64,000 nucleotides of DNA from an uncultured Prochlorococcus sp. (GTDB taxonomy: Bacteria > Cyanobacteriota > Cyanobacteriia > PCC-6307 > Cyanobiaceae). The stretch lies in the NCBI GenBank assembly GCA_902564535.1, contig CACFBG010000001.1:144564-208563 (forward strand), read 5' to 3'. A model generated the notes under the pieces. The model did not search any database. It was not told the DNA's origin and was given only the letters and a program-made list of their open reading frames with translations. Numbering within the stretch: the first letter of the stretch is position 1; every line of letters starts with the position of its first letter. The position numbers were made by a program, and so were the translations under genes. Shown here piece by piece: positions 19,775 through 28,770 of this stretch.

Positions 19775-20005
19775 CTATAAGCCTCCTCTAGCTTTCACAA
19801 TCCACTGTTTGGTTTCAGCTTCATCTAAAGAATTTAAATAGTTTTTCACTTCTTCAGAAGAGACTGGGAGACCATATTTAATTCCTAAGTCACATATTGC
19901 TTGTATGGCTCCTTGTGGATTCTGAAGAGCTTGTCGAAACAATATTTGAGTTTGATCTTGATCCTCTTTAATGCGGCGATAAAGCTCCGCAGCGTTACTG
20001 GCCAT
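19775..20005 (-). CDS. Nif11-like leader-domain small protein
   Basis: 76 aa: AELYRRIKEDQDQTQILFRQALQNPQGAIQAICDLGIKYGLPVSSEEVKNYLNSLDEAETKQWIVKARGGL; helical pattern like Nif11/N11P leaders, ends in GGL. Confidence 0.5.
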   Translation of the reverse strand: MASNAAELYRRIKEDQDQTQILFRQALQNPQGAIQAICDLGIKYGLPVSSEEVKNYLNSLDEAETKQWIVKARGGL

Positions 20006-20030
20006 AAAAAAATAATATCTATGTATTTAT

Positions 20031-20396
20031 TTAAGCCACTTTTTGAGAAAATTTTGAATGATTAAACTTTTCCAAATCTTCATCTCTTAACCCAACAGCC
20101 GAAGCATCCTCCATACTTCTTGCATCCATGCACAAAACCTTCCTCAATTGAGCAAAATTCTTTGCCTGAAGAGTGCGGCCTTCTTTGGAAGCTCCATATT
20201 CTGCTCGCTGCAAAACGTTATGAAGATAAGTCAAAAGGTAAGTACTGATTACTGCTGAAATCAGTACATCACTAGATTTTTTATTATTGGCAGGTCTCCT
20301 ATTTCTTTTTTGTGGAACTTTTTTGTCAATTAATTTAGTGGATGCTCGAGATTGGGAAGCCCTAGGAAGAGATTGCTGGGAATTTGATTTGGACAT
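20031..20396 (-). CDS. Hypothetical protein, basic N-terminus
   Basis: 121 aa ORF divergent from the ribbon-helix-helix gene. Confidence 0.55.
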   Translation of the reverse strand: MSKSNSQQSLPRASQSRASTKLIDKKVPQKRNRRPANNKKSSDVLISAVISTYLLTYLHNVLQRAEYGASKEGRTLQAKNFAQLRKVLCMDARSMEDASAVGLRDEDLEKFNHSKFSQKVA

Positions 20397-20447
20397 GAAA
20401 GGAGCCTCTAGCTATTGAGAAATTGAAAAGGAAGCGGTTCAAGCGAT

Positions 20448-20498
20448 GCCTTGCAAGGCTGACGCTAATACCAACAACCATACACATGGATACTATCC
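20448..20498. promoter_or_regulatory. Cluster of palindromes in the divergent promoter of the RHH gene
   Basis: GCCTTGCAAGGC (20448-20459) and GGATA-C-TATCC (20488-20498). Confidence 0.45.
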
Positions 20499-20544
20499 TT
20501 GCACATGACTGTACACTAATGAATATCCATTACTCTTTAAGGCT

Positions 20545-20841
20545 GTGGCCACCCGACAAAACTCATCAAATGGGAAGCCAAAGTCCCCACGGATCCAGGT
20601 AGTTTTAACAGAGGAGCTCCTTTTTCAGCTGTCAAAATTAGCTAATGCAGAATCTCGGACAGTAAGCAATATGGCAAAGGTCCTAATCAAAGAAGGTTTA
20701 ATACTCTATGAGGAAAATTCTTCAAAGAAATCAACACCTACTGCGCTAACAAATACAGAAGGATTTAGATCTTCACTTGAGGCACAAGAACCAAAGAGAT
20801 TAAAAGGTGCACCAAAAAGATTAAGGCTATACAAACCTTAA
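20545..20841 (+). CDS. Ribbon-helix-helix (CopG-like) putative DNA-binding protein
   Basis: GTG start; RIQVVLTEELLFQLSKLANAESRTVSNMAKVLIKEGLILYEE matches the RHH pattern. Confidence 0.7.
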   Translation: MATRQNSSNGKPKSPRIQVVLTEELLFQLSKLANAESRTVSNMAKVLIKEGLILYEENSSKKSTPTALTNTEGFRSSLEAQEPKRLKGAPKRLRLYKP

Positions 20842-20845
20842 TCAA

Positions 20846-21985
20846 TTAGAAGGGGTTAACTTTTACTCCCAAAACAACTGATTTATGAGCACCTGTAATT
20901 TGTTTGGATGCAGAGGAATAATTATTAATATTCCACCAAGCTAATAGAGCAAAAGCTAAAGCCTCCCTTGCTAAAACAGGAATTCCATATCTTTGTAATT
21001 TAGATACTCTTAAGCCTTTACATCTTAAAACAAGTTGTTTCATTAAAAATAAATTTTGAGCCCCACCTCCTGCAACTAATAACTCAATTGGCCGAATCTT
21101 AGATCTTTTATTTAAATTAATTAAATCCTGTGCAACCAATTGAGCCGTAAATGCAGTTAAAGTAGCAATTTTATCCTCAATTGAAAGATGAGACATGTCT
21201 GTCATTCTTTTGTGTAAATCATTAGCACCAAATTGTTCCCTTCCTGTAGATTTAGGGGGTGGAAGGTGAAAAAAATATTCATCAATCCATTTAGAGATTA
21301 TTAATTCATCAGGAATACCAGACTGAGCAATAGAACCATCTTTATCAAAAAATAATCTACCTTGAGTAAATTCTTGAATAGCTAAATCAACGAGGGTATT
21401 TGCAGGTCCACAATCCCATCCTAAAACTTGCGCTGAAGAATCCATCCCTTGATTTGGGGGAATCAAAGTTAGATTGGCAATCCCTCCTAAATTCAATATT
21501 GCGCGCCATCCGCATTCTCTTCCAATAAATACTTCATCAACTAAAGGAACTAAAGGAGCACCTTGTCCTCCATTAGCTAAATCAGCAGCTCGAAAGTCAT
21601 AGACAACTGGTCTCTGTAACAGTTGAGCTAATAATGGTGCTCTAAGTATCTGCAGACTAGAACCTCTATGTTTCTTCGTAGGAGGTCTATGAAAAATAGT
21701 CTGACCATGGCAACCAACAAGTTGTGATGATTTTAAAGGGTCACATTTGAATGCAGCATAGGCATTAAATTCTGTGATTCTTTCTTCTAAATCCAACCAT
21801 TCCTCACTATCTAACTTCAATCCTTGACTAACATCTAGAATTCTTTTTCTTAGAGATCTTGGATATTCATATGAACAGATGTTTAATAATTTCCATTTAG
21901 GTTTATTAATTCTGCCAGAAAAATCAACCATCGCCGCATCAATTCCATCAGCACTAGTCCCACTCATTAGGCCTAGTACTCGCAT
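20846..21985 (-). CDS. anmK: Anhydro-N-acetylmuramic acid kinase
   Basis: MRVLGLMSGTSADGIDAAMVDF, GCHGQTIFHRP, LNLGGIANLT, GWDCGPANTLVD, and VAGGGAQN. Confidence 0.95.
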   Translation of the reverse strand: MRVLGLMSGTSADGIDAAMVDFSGRINKPKWKLLNICSYEYPRSLRKRILDVSQGLKLDSEEWLDLEERITEFNAYAAFKCDPLKSSQLVGCHGQTIFHRPPTKKHRGSSLQILRAPLLAQLLQRPVVYDFRAADLANGGQGAPLVPLVDEVFIGRECGWRAILNLGGIANLTLIPPNQGMDSSAQVLGWDCGPANTLVDLAIQEFTQGRLFFDKDGSIAQSGIPDELIISKWIDEYFFHLPPPKSTGREQFGANDLHKRMTDMSHLSIEDKIATLTAFTAQLVAQDLINLNKRSKIRPIELLVAGGGAQNLFLMKQLVLRCKGLRVSKLQRYGIPVLAREALAFALLAWWNINNYSSASKQITGAHKSVVLGVKVNPF

Positions 21986-21988
21986 AAA

Positions 21989-22693
21989 TTAAATTTGTGG
22001 AAGCTTTTGCAAATCTTCCATTAATCCCATTACAACCAAAACATGATCTTTCTCAAGCAAATATGTGGCAGGTGGGTTAACAGTTAAACCTTTCGTTGGT
22101 CCAGCCGCTAATACATTCACTAAATAATTCTTACGAAGGTTTAAATCACGAAGTGTTCGTCCTACGAAAATCTCTGGGACTTTTATCTCGTCAATTCCTG
22201 TTTGATCATCAAGTTCAAGGCGTTCTATCAAATTAGGCCTAATCAACTCTAAACCTAGACGTTCCCCTTGCATTCTTGAAGGGAATACAACTCTGTCTGC
22301 ACCTACTCTTTTAAGCATTTTTTCATGAAGATCACTCGTTGCTCTCGCAATAACTTGTTTCACCTGACTACCCTCACTATCTTTTGCAATCAAAGTAGTT
22401 GTAATACTGGCCTCAATCGGTTCACTTATACCTACAACTACAGTCCCCATTTCAAGCACGCCTGCTTCCCTCATAGATTCTTCATCGGTAGAATCCACAA
22501 CTCTTGCCTCGATAGAAGGCTCCAATTGTCTTAACTCCTCAATTGCCTTCTCAGAAGCATCAACAGCCAAAACATCTGCACCGTTACTTAGCAATTCTCT
22601 GCAAACTGCGCTCCCAAAACGGCCTATTCCAACAACAGCAAACCCACCTGCATCGGTTACCTGCTTTGGCGACCATTGCCACCATTCACTCAT
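21989..22693 (-). CDS. Trk/Ktr-type K+ uptake regulatory subunit (RCK, NAD-binding)
   Basis: FAVVGIGRFGSAVCRELLSNGADVLAVDASE plus an RCK_C domain. Confidence 0.92.
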   Translation of the reverse strand: MSEWWQWSPKQVTDAGGFAVVGIGRFGSAVCRELLSNGADVLAVDASEKAIEELRQLEPSIEARVVDSTDEESMREAGVLEMGTVVVGISEPIEASITTTLIAKDSEGSQVKQVIARATSDLHEKMLKRVGADRVVFPSRMQGERLGLELIRPNLIERLELDDQTGIDEIKVPEIFVGRTLRDLNLRKNYLVNVLAAGPTKGLTVNPPATYLLEKDHVLVVMGLMEDLQKLPQI

Positions 22694-22728
22694 AACAACT
22701 CCGAAGCAAAATTACAGCCTTCATAAAG

Positions 22729-24132
22729 TCAAACATAAATATCTCCTTTTGGATAACCAATGCGATTCTTATTATTCAACCTACCTCTATTCAAAGCTTC
22801 CCATATAGCACTTAAAAGTAACAAAATTCCTAAACGACCAACAAACATTCCCACTACTAAAACCAATTGACCAAAATGACCTAACTCCTGAGTCACACCT
22901 AAATCAAAACCAACTGTTGCAAAAGCTGAGATACAAGTAAAAAGCATTTCAAGAAAAGAAAATGACCTTGTTGCATTTACATTGATAGTCATGCTTAATA
23001 ATAAAGCCATAACTAAAACAAAAATAAGAGACCCAACTGTTATCCCAACCGCTTTTAAAACAACTTTATCTGATATTTGCCGATTACCAATGATCACATC
23101 ATCCTGACCTCTTAATGTAGATCTTGTAGCAGCCATTAAAGCAGCCAATGTCGTAGTTTTAATTCCTCCTCCGGTCCCTCCAGGACTAGCTCCAATAAAC
23201 ATTAAAGTCATTAAAAGTAACAAGCCTGAATCAGATATAGTATGAACAGATATAGGAATATTTGTAAATCCAGCTGTTCTTGAGCTTACAGATTCAAATA
23301 AAGCAGTCATAAATCGGTCTTGCCAACCAATGTTGAAAAAGAAATTCTCTTGACCTATCGACTCAGTGACAAGTAATCCTATAGTTCCAAGTAAAATCAA
23401 AATAAAAGATGTTCTTATTACCAATCGCGTATGAAGACTTAATCTTCTTCGAACCAAGTTTCTCCTATTACTCCAAAGATCACTTGTAACTCGCCAACCT
23501 AATCCTCCCAGTAGGATTAACATAATGATGACTAAATTTACTACCCAATTAGTACGATAAGATTGCAAACTATCTGACCAAAGACCAAATCCAGCATTGT
23601 TATATGCAGAGATGCTATGAAATAAAGAAGCCCAAAGTCTTTGTCCCGTGTCTGGGATATCGTTAAATCCAAAGTAGAAAAGTGTAGTTGCCCCGATAAT
23701 TATTAATACCGTTGCAGTAATAGCAATTCCCCTAAAGGTTCTACCTACTCCACCTACTCCAAATTCATCCAAAGTTTTGCCACGATCAAGTCGACATCTC
23801 AATTCAGTACCTCTAACAACAAATCCTTGTAAAAAAGTTGTTATTGCCATCAAACCTAAACCTCCTATTAAGAGCATTGCAGCAAGAACAATTTGACCAA
23901 AAAGGGTTAAATCCTTTCCAACATCAATGATCGTTAATCCTGTAACTGTCACAGCAGATGTAGCAGTAAACAAAGCCTCCCATAATCCAACACTTTCTAC
24001 TGAACAAAAAGGGGTCGCTATAAGGAAAGTGCCAACCAAAATAACCAATAAGCCTGTTACAACAGTAAACTGAGGGACAGTCAAGCGCTTATAGCGCTCT
24101 GATTTTCGAATTATAGTTTTAGAGAAAGGCAC
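22729..24132 (-). CDS. Trk/Ktr-type K+ or Na+ transporter membrane subunit
   Basis: Multi-TM with selectivity-filter repeats TSAVTVTGLTI, SAYNNAGFGLW, SSRTAGFTNIP and SAFATVGFDLG. Confidence 0.93.
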   Translation of the reverse strand: MPFSKTIIRKSERYKRLTVPQFTVVTGLLVILVGTFLIATPFCSVESVGLWEALFTATSAVTVTGLTIIDVGKDLTLFGQIVLAAMLLIGGLGLMAITTFLQGFVVRGTELRCRLDRGKTLDEFGVGGVGRTFRGIAITATVLIIIGATTLFYFGFNDIPDTGQRLWASLFHSISAYNNAGFGLWSDSLQSYRTNWVVNLVIIMLILLGGLGWRVTSDLWSNRRNLVRRRLSLHTRLVIRTSFILILLGTIGLLVTESIGQENFFFNIGWQDRFMTALFESVSSRTAGFTNIPISVHTISDSGLLLLMTLMFIGASPGGTGGGIKTTTLAALMAATRSTLRGQDDVIIGNRQISDKVVLKAVGITVGSLIFVLVMALLLSMTINVNATRSFSFLEMLFTCISAFATVGFDLGVTQELGHFGQLVLVVGMFVGRLGILLLLSAIWEALNRGRLNNKNRIGYPKGDIYV

Positions 24133-24239
24133 AAGAATTATTTAATTAAGAAGACAAATTGAAATGATAAGAAAGAGCACAAAAGCTGTTTAATGCACAC
24201 CATATGTAATGAATATTGACGTAATTATTACTCATATTT

Positions 24240-26054
24240 TTATCCATAATGCCAAAGAATTAAAGCTGGGATCATCAATGTCATCAAAATTGTTAGGCCC
24301 GCTCCATATCTTGTCACATCAAGGAAACGATATCGACCTGGACCAAAAACCATCAAATTAGTTTGATATCCCATTGGAGTTAAAAAAGACTGACTAGCTC
24401 CAAAAAGAACAGTTATCAAAAGGGCTACTGGAGGAAGATTTAAGCCTGTTGAAAGTTGCACCGCTACAGGAGATAAAAGTGCAACTGATGCAGCATTACT
24501 AATCAACTGCGTCAAAATTGTAGTCGCTAAAAATATTATTAATAAAGAAGAATAAGTTGGCAATCCTTTCAAAGAATATTCCAAACTTGAACCCAAAGCA
24601 TCAGCTAAACCAGTTGTTTGAATTGCAACGCTAAAACTAGAAAGAGAACCAAGTAATAAAATCACATCAAGTCGAATAGATCTTTGTACTTCTCCAGGAC
24701 GAATACATCCACCCACTACCATTGCAACTACAGCTAATAATACTGATGCAACCAAAGGCAAGCCTGTAAGGGAAGGTAAAATGAGCATTAAAATAGCAAT
24801 AGAAATTGCTATTGGTTTTCTACTAACTGTTGGCAAATTATCTTCCAACTGATCTAAAACAAGTAAGTCATTAGTTGATTGCAAGCCGCGAATAGAATCT
24901 ATAGGCGCCTGTAATAGCAATACATCGCCTTCTCTTAGAACAGCTTGACCTAATCTTTCTTGAACTGTCTGCTGTCCTCGGCGTAACGCTAAAACCGTAG
25001 AATTATGTCTTTGACGAAATCGTAATTCTCTCAAACTAGCTCCGGCTAAAGTTGAGCCTGCTGGTAAAAGCACTTCAACTATTTTTTGAACTTCATCGGC
25101 ATTAGATAAATCATTATTCAATGCTTGATTCCAAGAAGGCTTAGCAAGTTGAACTGTATGTTCTTGCTGCAACCTAAGCAAATCACCCCTTGTTACTCTC
25201 AAAAGTAATCTATCGCCTGGCTCAATTCTGCGATCTGCAAGAGGAGGTAAAAATCTTTCCTTGCCTCTCTGTAACTCGAGAACATCTACATCAAATCTTC
25301 GTTGCAATCTACTGTTATTAAGAGATTGACCAACAAGATTGGAATCTTCAGGAATAGTAACTTCTGTTGAATAACCCACATCATTAACATTGCCTTTGAG
25401 CTGATTCCTATCTCTCCCTCGATCAGGTAATAGTGCCTGTGGAGCAAATAATAAATAAATGGTGCCTACCAGCCAAATTGGAATTCCTATAGAAGTAAAG
25501 CTAAAAAGTCCTAAAGATCCATAACCTAATTGCTCACTTATATCGCTGACTAACAAATTTACAGAGCTTCCTAAAAGCGTAAGCGTTCCTCCTAAAACTG
25601 TTGCAAAAGAGAGTGGCAAAAGAACTCTTGAAGGAGAAAGATTGCGTTTATTACACCAAGCTTCAATGACGGGTAATAAGGAAGCCACTACTGGCGTATT
25701 TGGAACTACTCCAGAGATTGGAGCTACAACAAATCCTAATAAAGCTATTAATCTTCTAGGAGATGAAATTCTTTCAGATGCAATCAATTCTCTTAACCGA
25801 TCTAAAGCTCCGCTTCTAAATAATGCTGCAGAGACAGCAAACAAACCCATCAAAGTAATTAATGCAGGACTACCAAAGCCAGCCAAAGCCTTTTGAGGAC
25901 TCAATACTCCTGTTGCAATAAGAATTGCCATGCTCAAAAGTCCAGTTAATTCAGGCGCCAAAATTCCCGTCAAGAACAGACTGATAGCAAGGCACAAAAC
26001 AAAAAGCGTGATCTGTGCCTGCGGATCTTGAATAACTACACTTAGCTCACTCAT
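24240..26054 (-). CDS. SLC13-family anion/sulfate transporter with two internal RCK_C (TrkA-C) domains
   Basis: Multi-TM with NTPVVASLLPVIEAW and NAASVALLSPVAVQL; two RCK_C-like cytosolic repeats around residues 225-385. Confidence 0.9.
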   Translation of the reverse strand: MSELSVVIQDPQAQITLFVLCLAISLFLTGILAPELTGLLSMAILIATGVLSPQKALAGFGSPALITLMGLFAVSAALFRSGALDRLRELIASERISSPRRLIALLGFVVAPISGVVPNTPVVASLLPVIEAWCNKRNLSPSRVLLPLSFATVLGGTLTLLGSSVNLLVSDISEQLGYGSLGLFSFTSIGIPIWLVGTIYLLFAPQALLPDRGRDRNQLKGNVNDVGYSTEVTIPEDSNLVGQSLNNSRLQRRFDVDVLELQRGKERFLPPLADRRIEPGDRLLLRVTRGDLLRLQQEHTVQLAKPSWNQALNNDLSNADEVQKIVEVLLPAGSTLAGASLRELRFRQRHNSTVLALRRGQQTVQERLGQAVLREGDVLLLQAPIDSIRGLQSTNDLLVLDQLEDNLPTVSRKPIAISIAILMLILPSLTGLPLVASVLLAVVAMVVGGCIRPGEVQRSIRLDVILLLGSLSSFSVAIQTTGLADALGSSLEYSLKGLPTYSSLLIIFLATTILTQLISNAASVALLSPVAVQLSTGLNLPPVALLITVLFGASQSFLTPMGYQTNLMVFGPGRYRFLDVTRYGAGLTILMTLMIPALILWHYG

Positions 26055-26185
26055 GTCTTAATTTTGTGTCTGTAATTGTTTAAATTCTGGTAGGCGATTC
26101 AAGAATGGAGACATGAAACATTATCCCAATAAACCTTCAAATTCATGAGATCTAACTCTTAAAGTAAAGCTAGCCTCTTTATACA

Positions 26186-26920
26186 GTGACAATTGCCTCT
26201 TTGCTAAAAGAATCTCTCCAAACTACTCAGAAACGCCTCAAAGGACTTAAGGCCGAGGAAAGACTGTTGTGGGCGAGCCAACAATTTGACTCAAGATTTG
26301 TTGCTACAACAAGTTTTGGAATTCAATCAGCTGTCTTATTGCACATGCTGCATTCCCATGAAGAAACTTCAAAGATATCTATTATTTGGGTTGATACAGG
26401 ATATTTGCCAAAAGAAACCTACCAATATGCTGACCTATTAATAAATCAACTCAATCTAAACTTAATCGTAGTTCAAAGCGAGCTTTCTCCAGGAAGGATG
26501 GAAGCTATATATGGCAAGCTATGGGAAACAAACCAATCCGAGGATCTTGAAAAGTATCATTTCATAAGGAAGGTACAACCTTTAGAAAAGGCATTAGAAC
26601 AACTTCAAGTTGAATGCTGGGCTAGTGGCGTACGTGGCAATCAAACAAACCACAGAAGTTCTATGACTTGCCTTGATGAAATAAGAGATCGGTTTTCAAT
26701 TAGGCCTCTTCTAGATTGGAGTAAAAAAGATATTTATTATTACATGCAAGAACATAAATTACCTCAACACCCTTTATTTGAAAAAGGATATTCAACTGTT
26801 GGTGATTGGCATTCAAGTGCACCTGATGGTACAGAAGTTAGTGGAAGAGATACAAGGTTTGGAGGGATCAAAGAAGAGTGTGGCATCCATCTACCAGGTT
26901 ATTTAGGTGATGGTATCTAA
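26186..26920 (+). CDS. cysH: Phosphoadenylyl/adenylyl-sulfate reductase
   Basis: FVATTSFGIQSAVLLHML, IIWVDTGYLPKETYQYAD, and ECGIHLPGYLGDGI. The KEECGIH catalytic Cys is present. Confidence 0.93.
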   Translation: MTIASLLKESLQTTQKRLKGLKAEERLLWASQQFDSRFVATTSFGIQSAVLLHMLHSHEETSKISIIWVDTGYLPKETYQYADLLINQLNLNLIVVQSELSPGRMEAIYGKLWETNQSEDLEKYHFIRKVQPLEKALEQLQVECWASGVRGNQTNHRSSMTCLDEIRDRFSIRPLLDWSKKDIYYYMQEHKLPQHPLFEKGYSTVGDWHSSAPDGTEVSGRDTRFGGIKEECGIHLPGYLGDGI

Positions 26921-26922
26921 AA

Positions 26923-27606
26923 GTGAAGGCTATCAAAACTTATTTATTAATTGGCAATAGTCGATGGCATTGGGCAATTAATTATGAGAATCAATGGAAT
27001 TATTCTCATACAAAAGCCAAGGAAGATATGTTAAATAATTTAAATACCAAATCATTTAAATGGGCTTCTGTTGGTGAACTGCCTACTAATGAAACTTTGT
27101 TGGATAACTTCCAGGAAATAACTATTAAAGATATACCTTTAAAAAACATACCTCTTTGGCTTGGTATTGATAGAGCACTAAGTGCATTAGGTGCTGTCAC
27201 AAAAGCAAAAAAAAATAAAGCTATATCAAATGGGATCATAATCGCTGATGCTGGCACTATTCTGAGTGTTACATGCATCCAACTAGATGGAACTTTTTTA
27301 GGAGGTCAACTTGTTCCTGGATTAAAATTACAGATCTCGGCGATGGTAGGAGGTGCTAAAAACCTTAAAGATCCAGGAATCCTAAAAATTCCATCTGAAA
27401 TGTTTCCAAGACAAACTCATGAGGCGATGCAAAGAGGCTCTTTAGAAGCAGTCACTGGATGTCTAGCAAATGCACAAAAACATTTAAATATGCCAATCTG
27501 GCTATGTGGTGGTGATTCTGATCTTCTAATTCATGAACTAAAAAGACAACAATTAAATGTTGAGCATCATCCTAATTTAGTTTTAGAAGGCATGATAGAA
27601 TTATAA
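26923..27606 (+). CDS. coaX: Type III pantothenate kinase
   Basis: LLIGNSRWHWAI, GIDRALSALGA, IIADAGTILSVTCI, and GGQLVPGLKLQ. Confidence 0.85.
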   Translation: MKAIKTYLLIGNSRWHWAINYENQWNYSHTKAKEDMLNNLNTKSFKWASVGELPTNETLLDNFQEITIKDIPLKNIPLWLGIDRALSALGAVTKAKKNKAISNGIIIADAGTILSVTCIQLDGTFLGGQLVPGLKLQISAMVGGAKNLKDPGILKIPSEMFPRQTHEAMQRGSLEAVTGCLANAQKHLNMPIWLCGGDSDLLIHELKRQQLNVEHHPNLVLEGMIEL

Positions 27607-27620
27607 GGTAATTAATAAAC

Positions 27621-28088
27621 TTAAAGATCAGATAATATTTGATTAGCCATTATATCTGCTTTCACTTTCTTATAAATTAATTCTATTTTGCCTTCTTCAT
27701 TAATTACAAAAGTATGTCTCATCATTCCCATATATTCTCTACCCATAAACTTCTTTAATCCATAACTTCCAAAACTACTTGCAATTGGACAAGGCTCTAC
27801 ATCTGTCAACAAAATAAATGGAAGAGTATATTTTTTGATAAATTTCAAATGAGATTTTGAACCATCTTTACTAATACCAATAACCACTATATTTTTTGCT
27901 TCAAAATCATTCCAATGATCTCTAAAGCTACATGCCTCTTTAGTGCATCCTGGCGTATCATCCTTAGGGTAAAAGTAAATAACAACCTTTTGTCCTCTAA
28001 AGGATGAAAGAGTTACAGGACAGCCATCCTGATTTGGGAGGGTGAAATCAGGTGCTAGATCACCAACTTGCAAGACCATTACCGCCAA
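27621..28088 (-). CDS. Peroxiredoxin (BCP/PrxQ type)
   Basis: [17 protein letters not shown] and [20 protein letters not shown]. The start is probably the internal Met at codon 4. Confidence 0.93.
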   Translation of the reverse strand: MAVMVLQVGDLAPDFTLPNQDGCPVTLSSFRGQKVVIYFYPKDDTPGCTKEACSFRDHWNDFEAKNIVVIGISKDGSKSHLKFIKKYTLPFILLTDVEPCPIASSFGSYGLKKFMGREYMGMMRHTFVINEEGKIELIYKKVKADIMANQILSDL

Positions 28089-28738
28089 AGGAACTCAGAC
28101 AACTAAGAGTACTTCCACTTTGGCTATTTCCAACCAACATCCCCCCTAAAATCTTAAGCGAGTCAGAAAAATCACTTGCTGCCAGTTTATCTGGTCTCAG
28201 ATCTGCTCAATACAGACATTCTAGAAGCTATTTAAGGCATGCATTGTCTCAGCTATGGGGGATTCCACCTCTCAGCATTCCAATCAAATCTTTGCCAGGA
28301 CAACCTCCAGAACTAGCTAACGGATGGGGACATGTAAGTATGAGTCACTGTTCTGATGCTCTGCTTATTAGTTGGTCAGAGAATAAGATTGGTGTAGATA
28401 TTGAAAGGTTAGATAGAAAATTTTCCGCCCAAAAAATCGCAAATAGATACTACTCAAAAGCAGAACAAGAATCCTTAAAAAATTTAAATGGAGCCCCACT
28501 TCAACAAGCTATTCTAAAGCAATGGATCAAAAAGGAAGCTTCTATTAAATGGCAGAAAGGTAGCATAAAAGACGATTTAAAAAAATGGGAAATATTATCA
28601 AATTCAAATATTTTAATCCATCAAATTTTAGATTATAAAGTGCATATCAATTATTTAAATTATGAATCTTGGATAATTGCTATTGCTTCAGATTATAAAA
28701 AAATAAATAAAGATATTATGCTATGTAGATATTATTAG
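28052..28738 (+). CDS. 4'-phosphopantetheinyl transferase (Sfp/HetI-like)
   Basis: [33 protein letters not shown] and [13 protein letters not shown]. The GTG start overlaps the divergent peroxiredoxin 5' end, so the start is uncertain. Confidence 0.88.
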   Translation: MLDHQLARPLPPKELRQLRVLPLWLFPTNIPPKILSESEKSLAASLSGLRSAQYRHSRSYLRHALSQLWGIPPLSIPIKSLPGQPPELANGWGHVSMSHCSDALLISWSENKIGVDIERLDRKFSAQKIANRYYSKAEQESLKNLNGAPLQQAILKQWIKKEASIKWQKGSIKDDLKKWEILSNSNILIHQILDYKVHINYLNYESWIIAIASDYKKINKDIMLCRYY

Positions 28739-28770
28739 TAGTCAAGTAAAAATTAAATTTACAAAAAATT

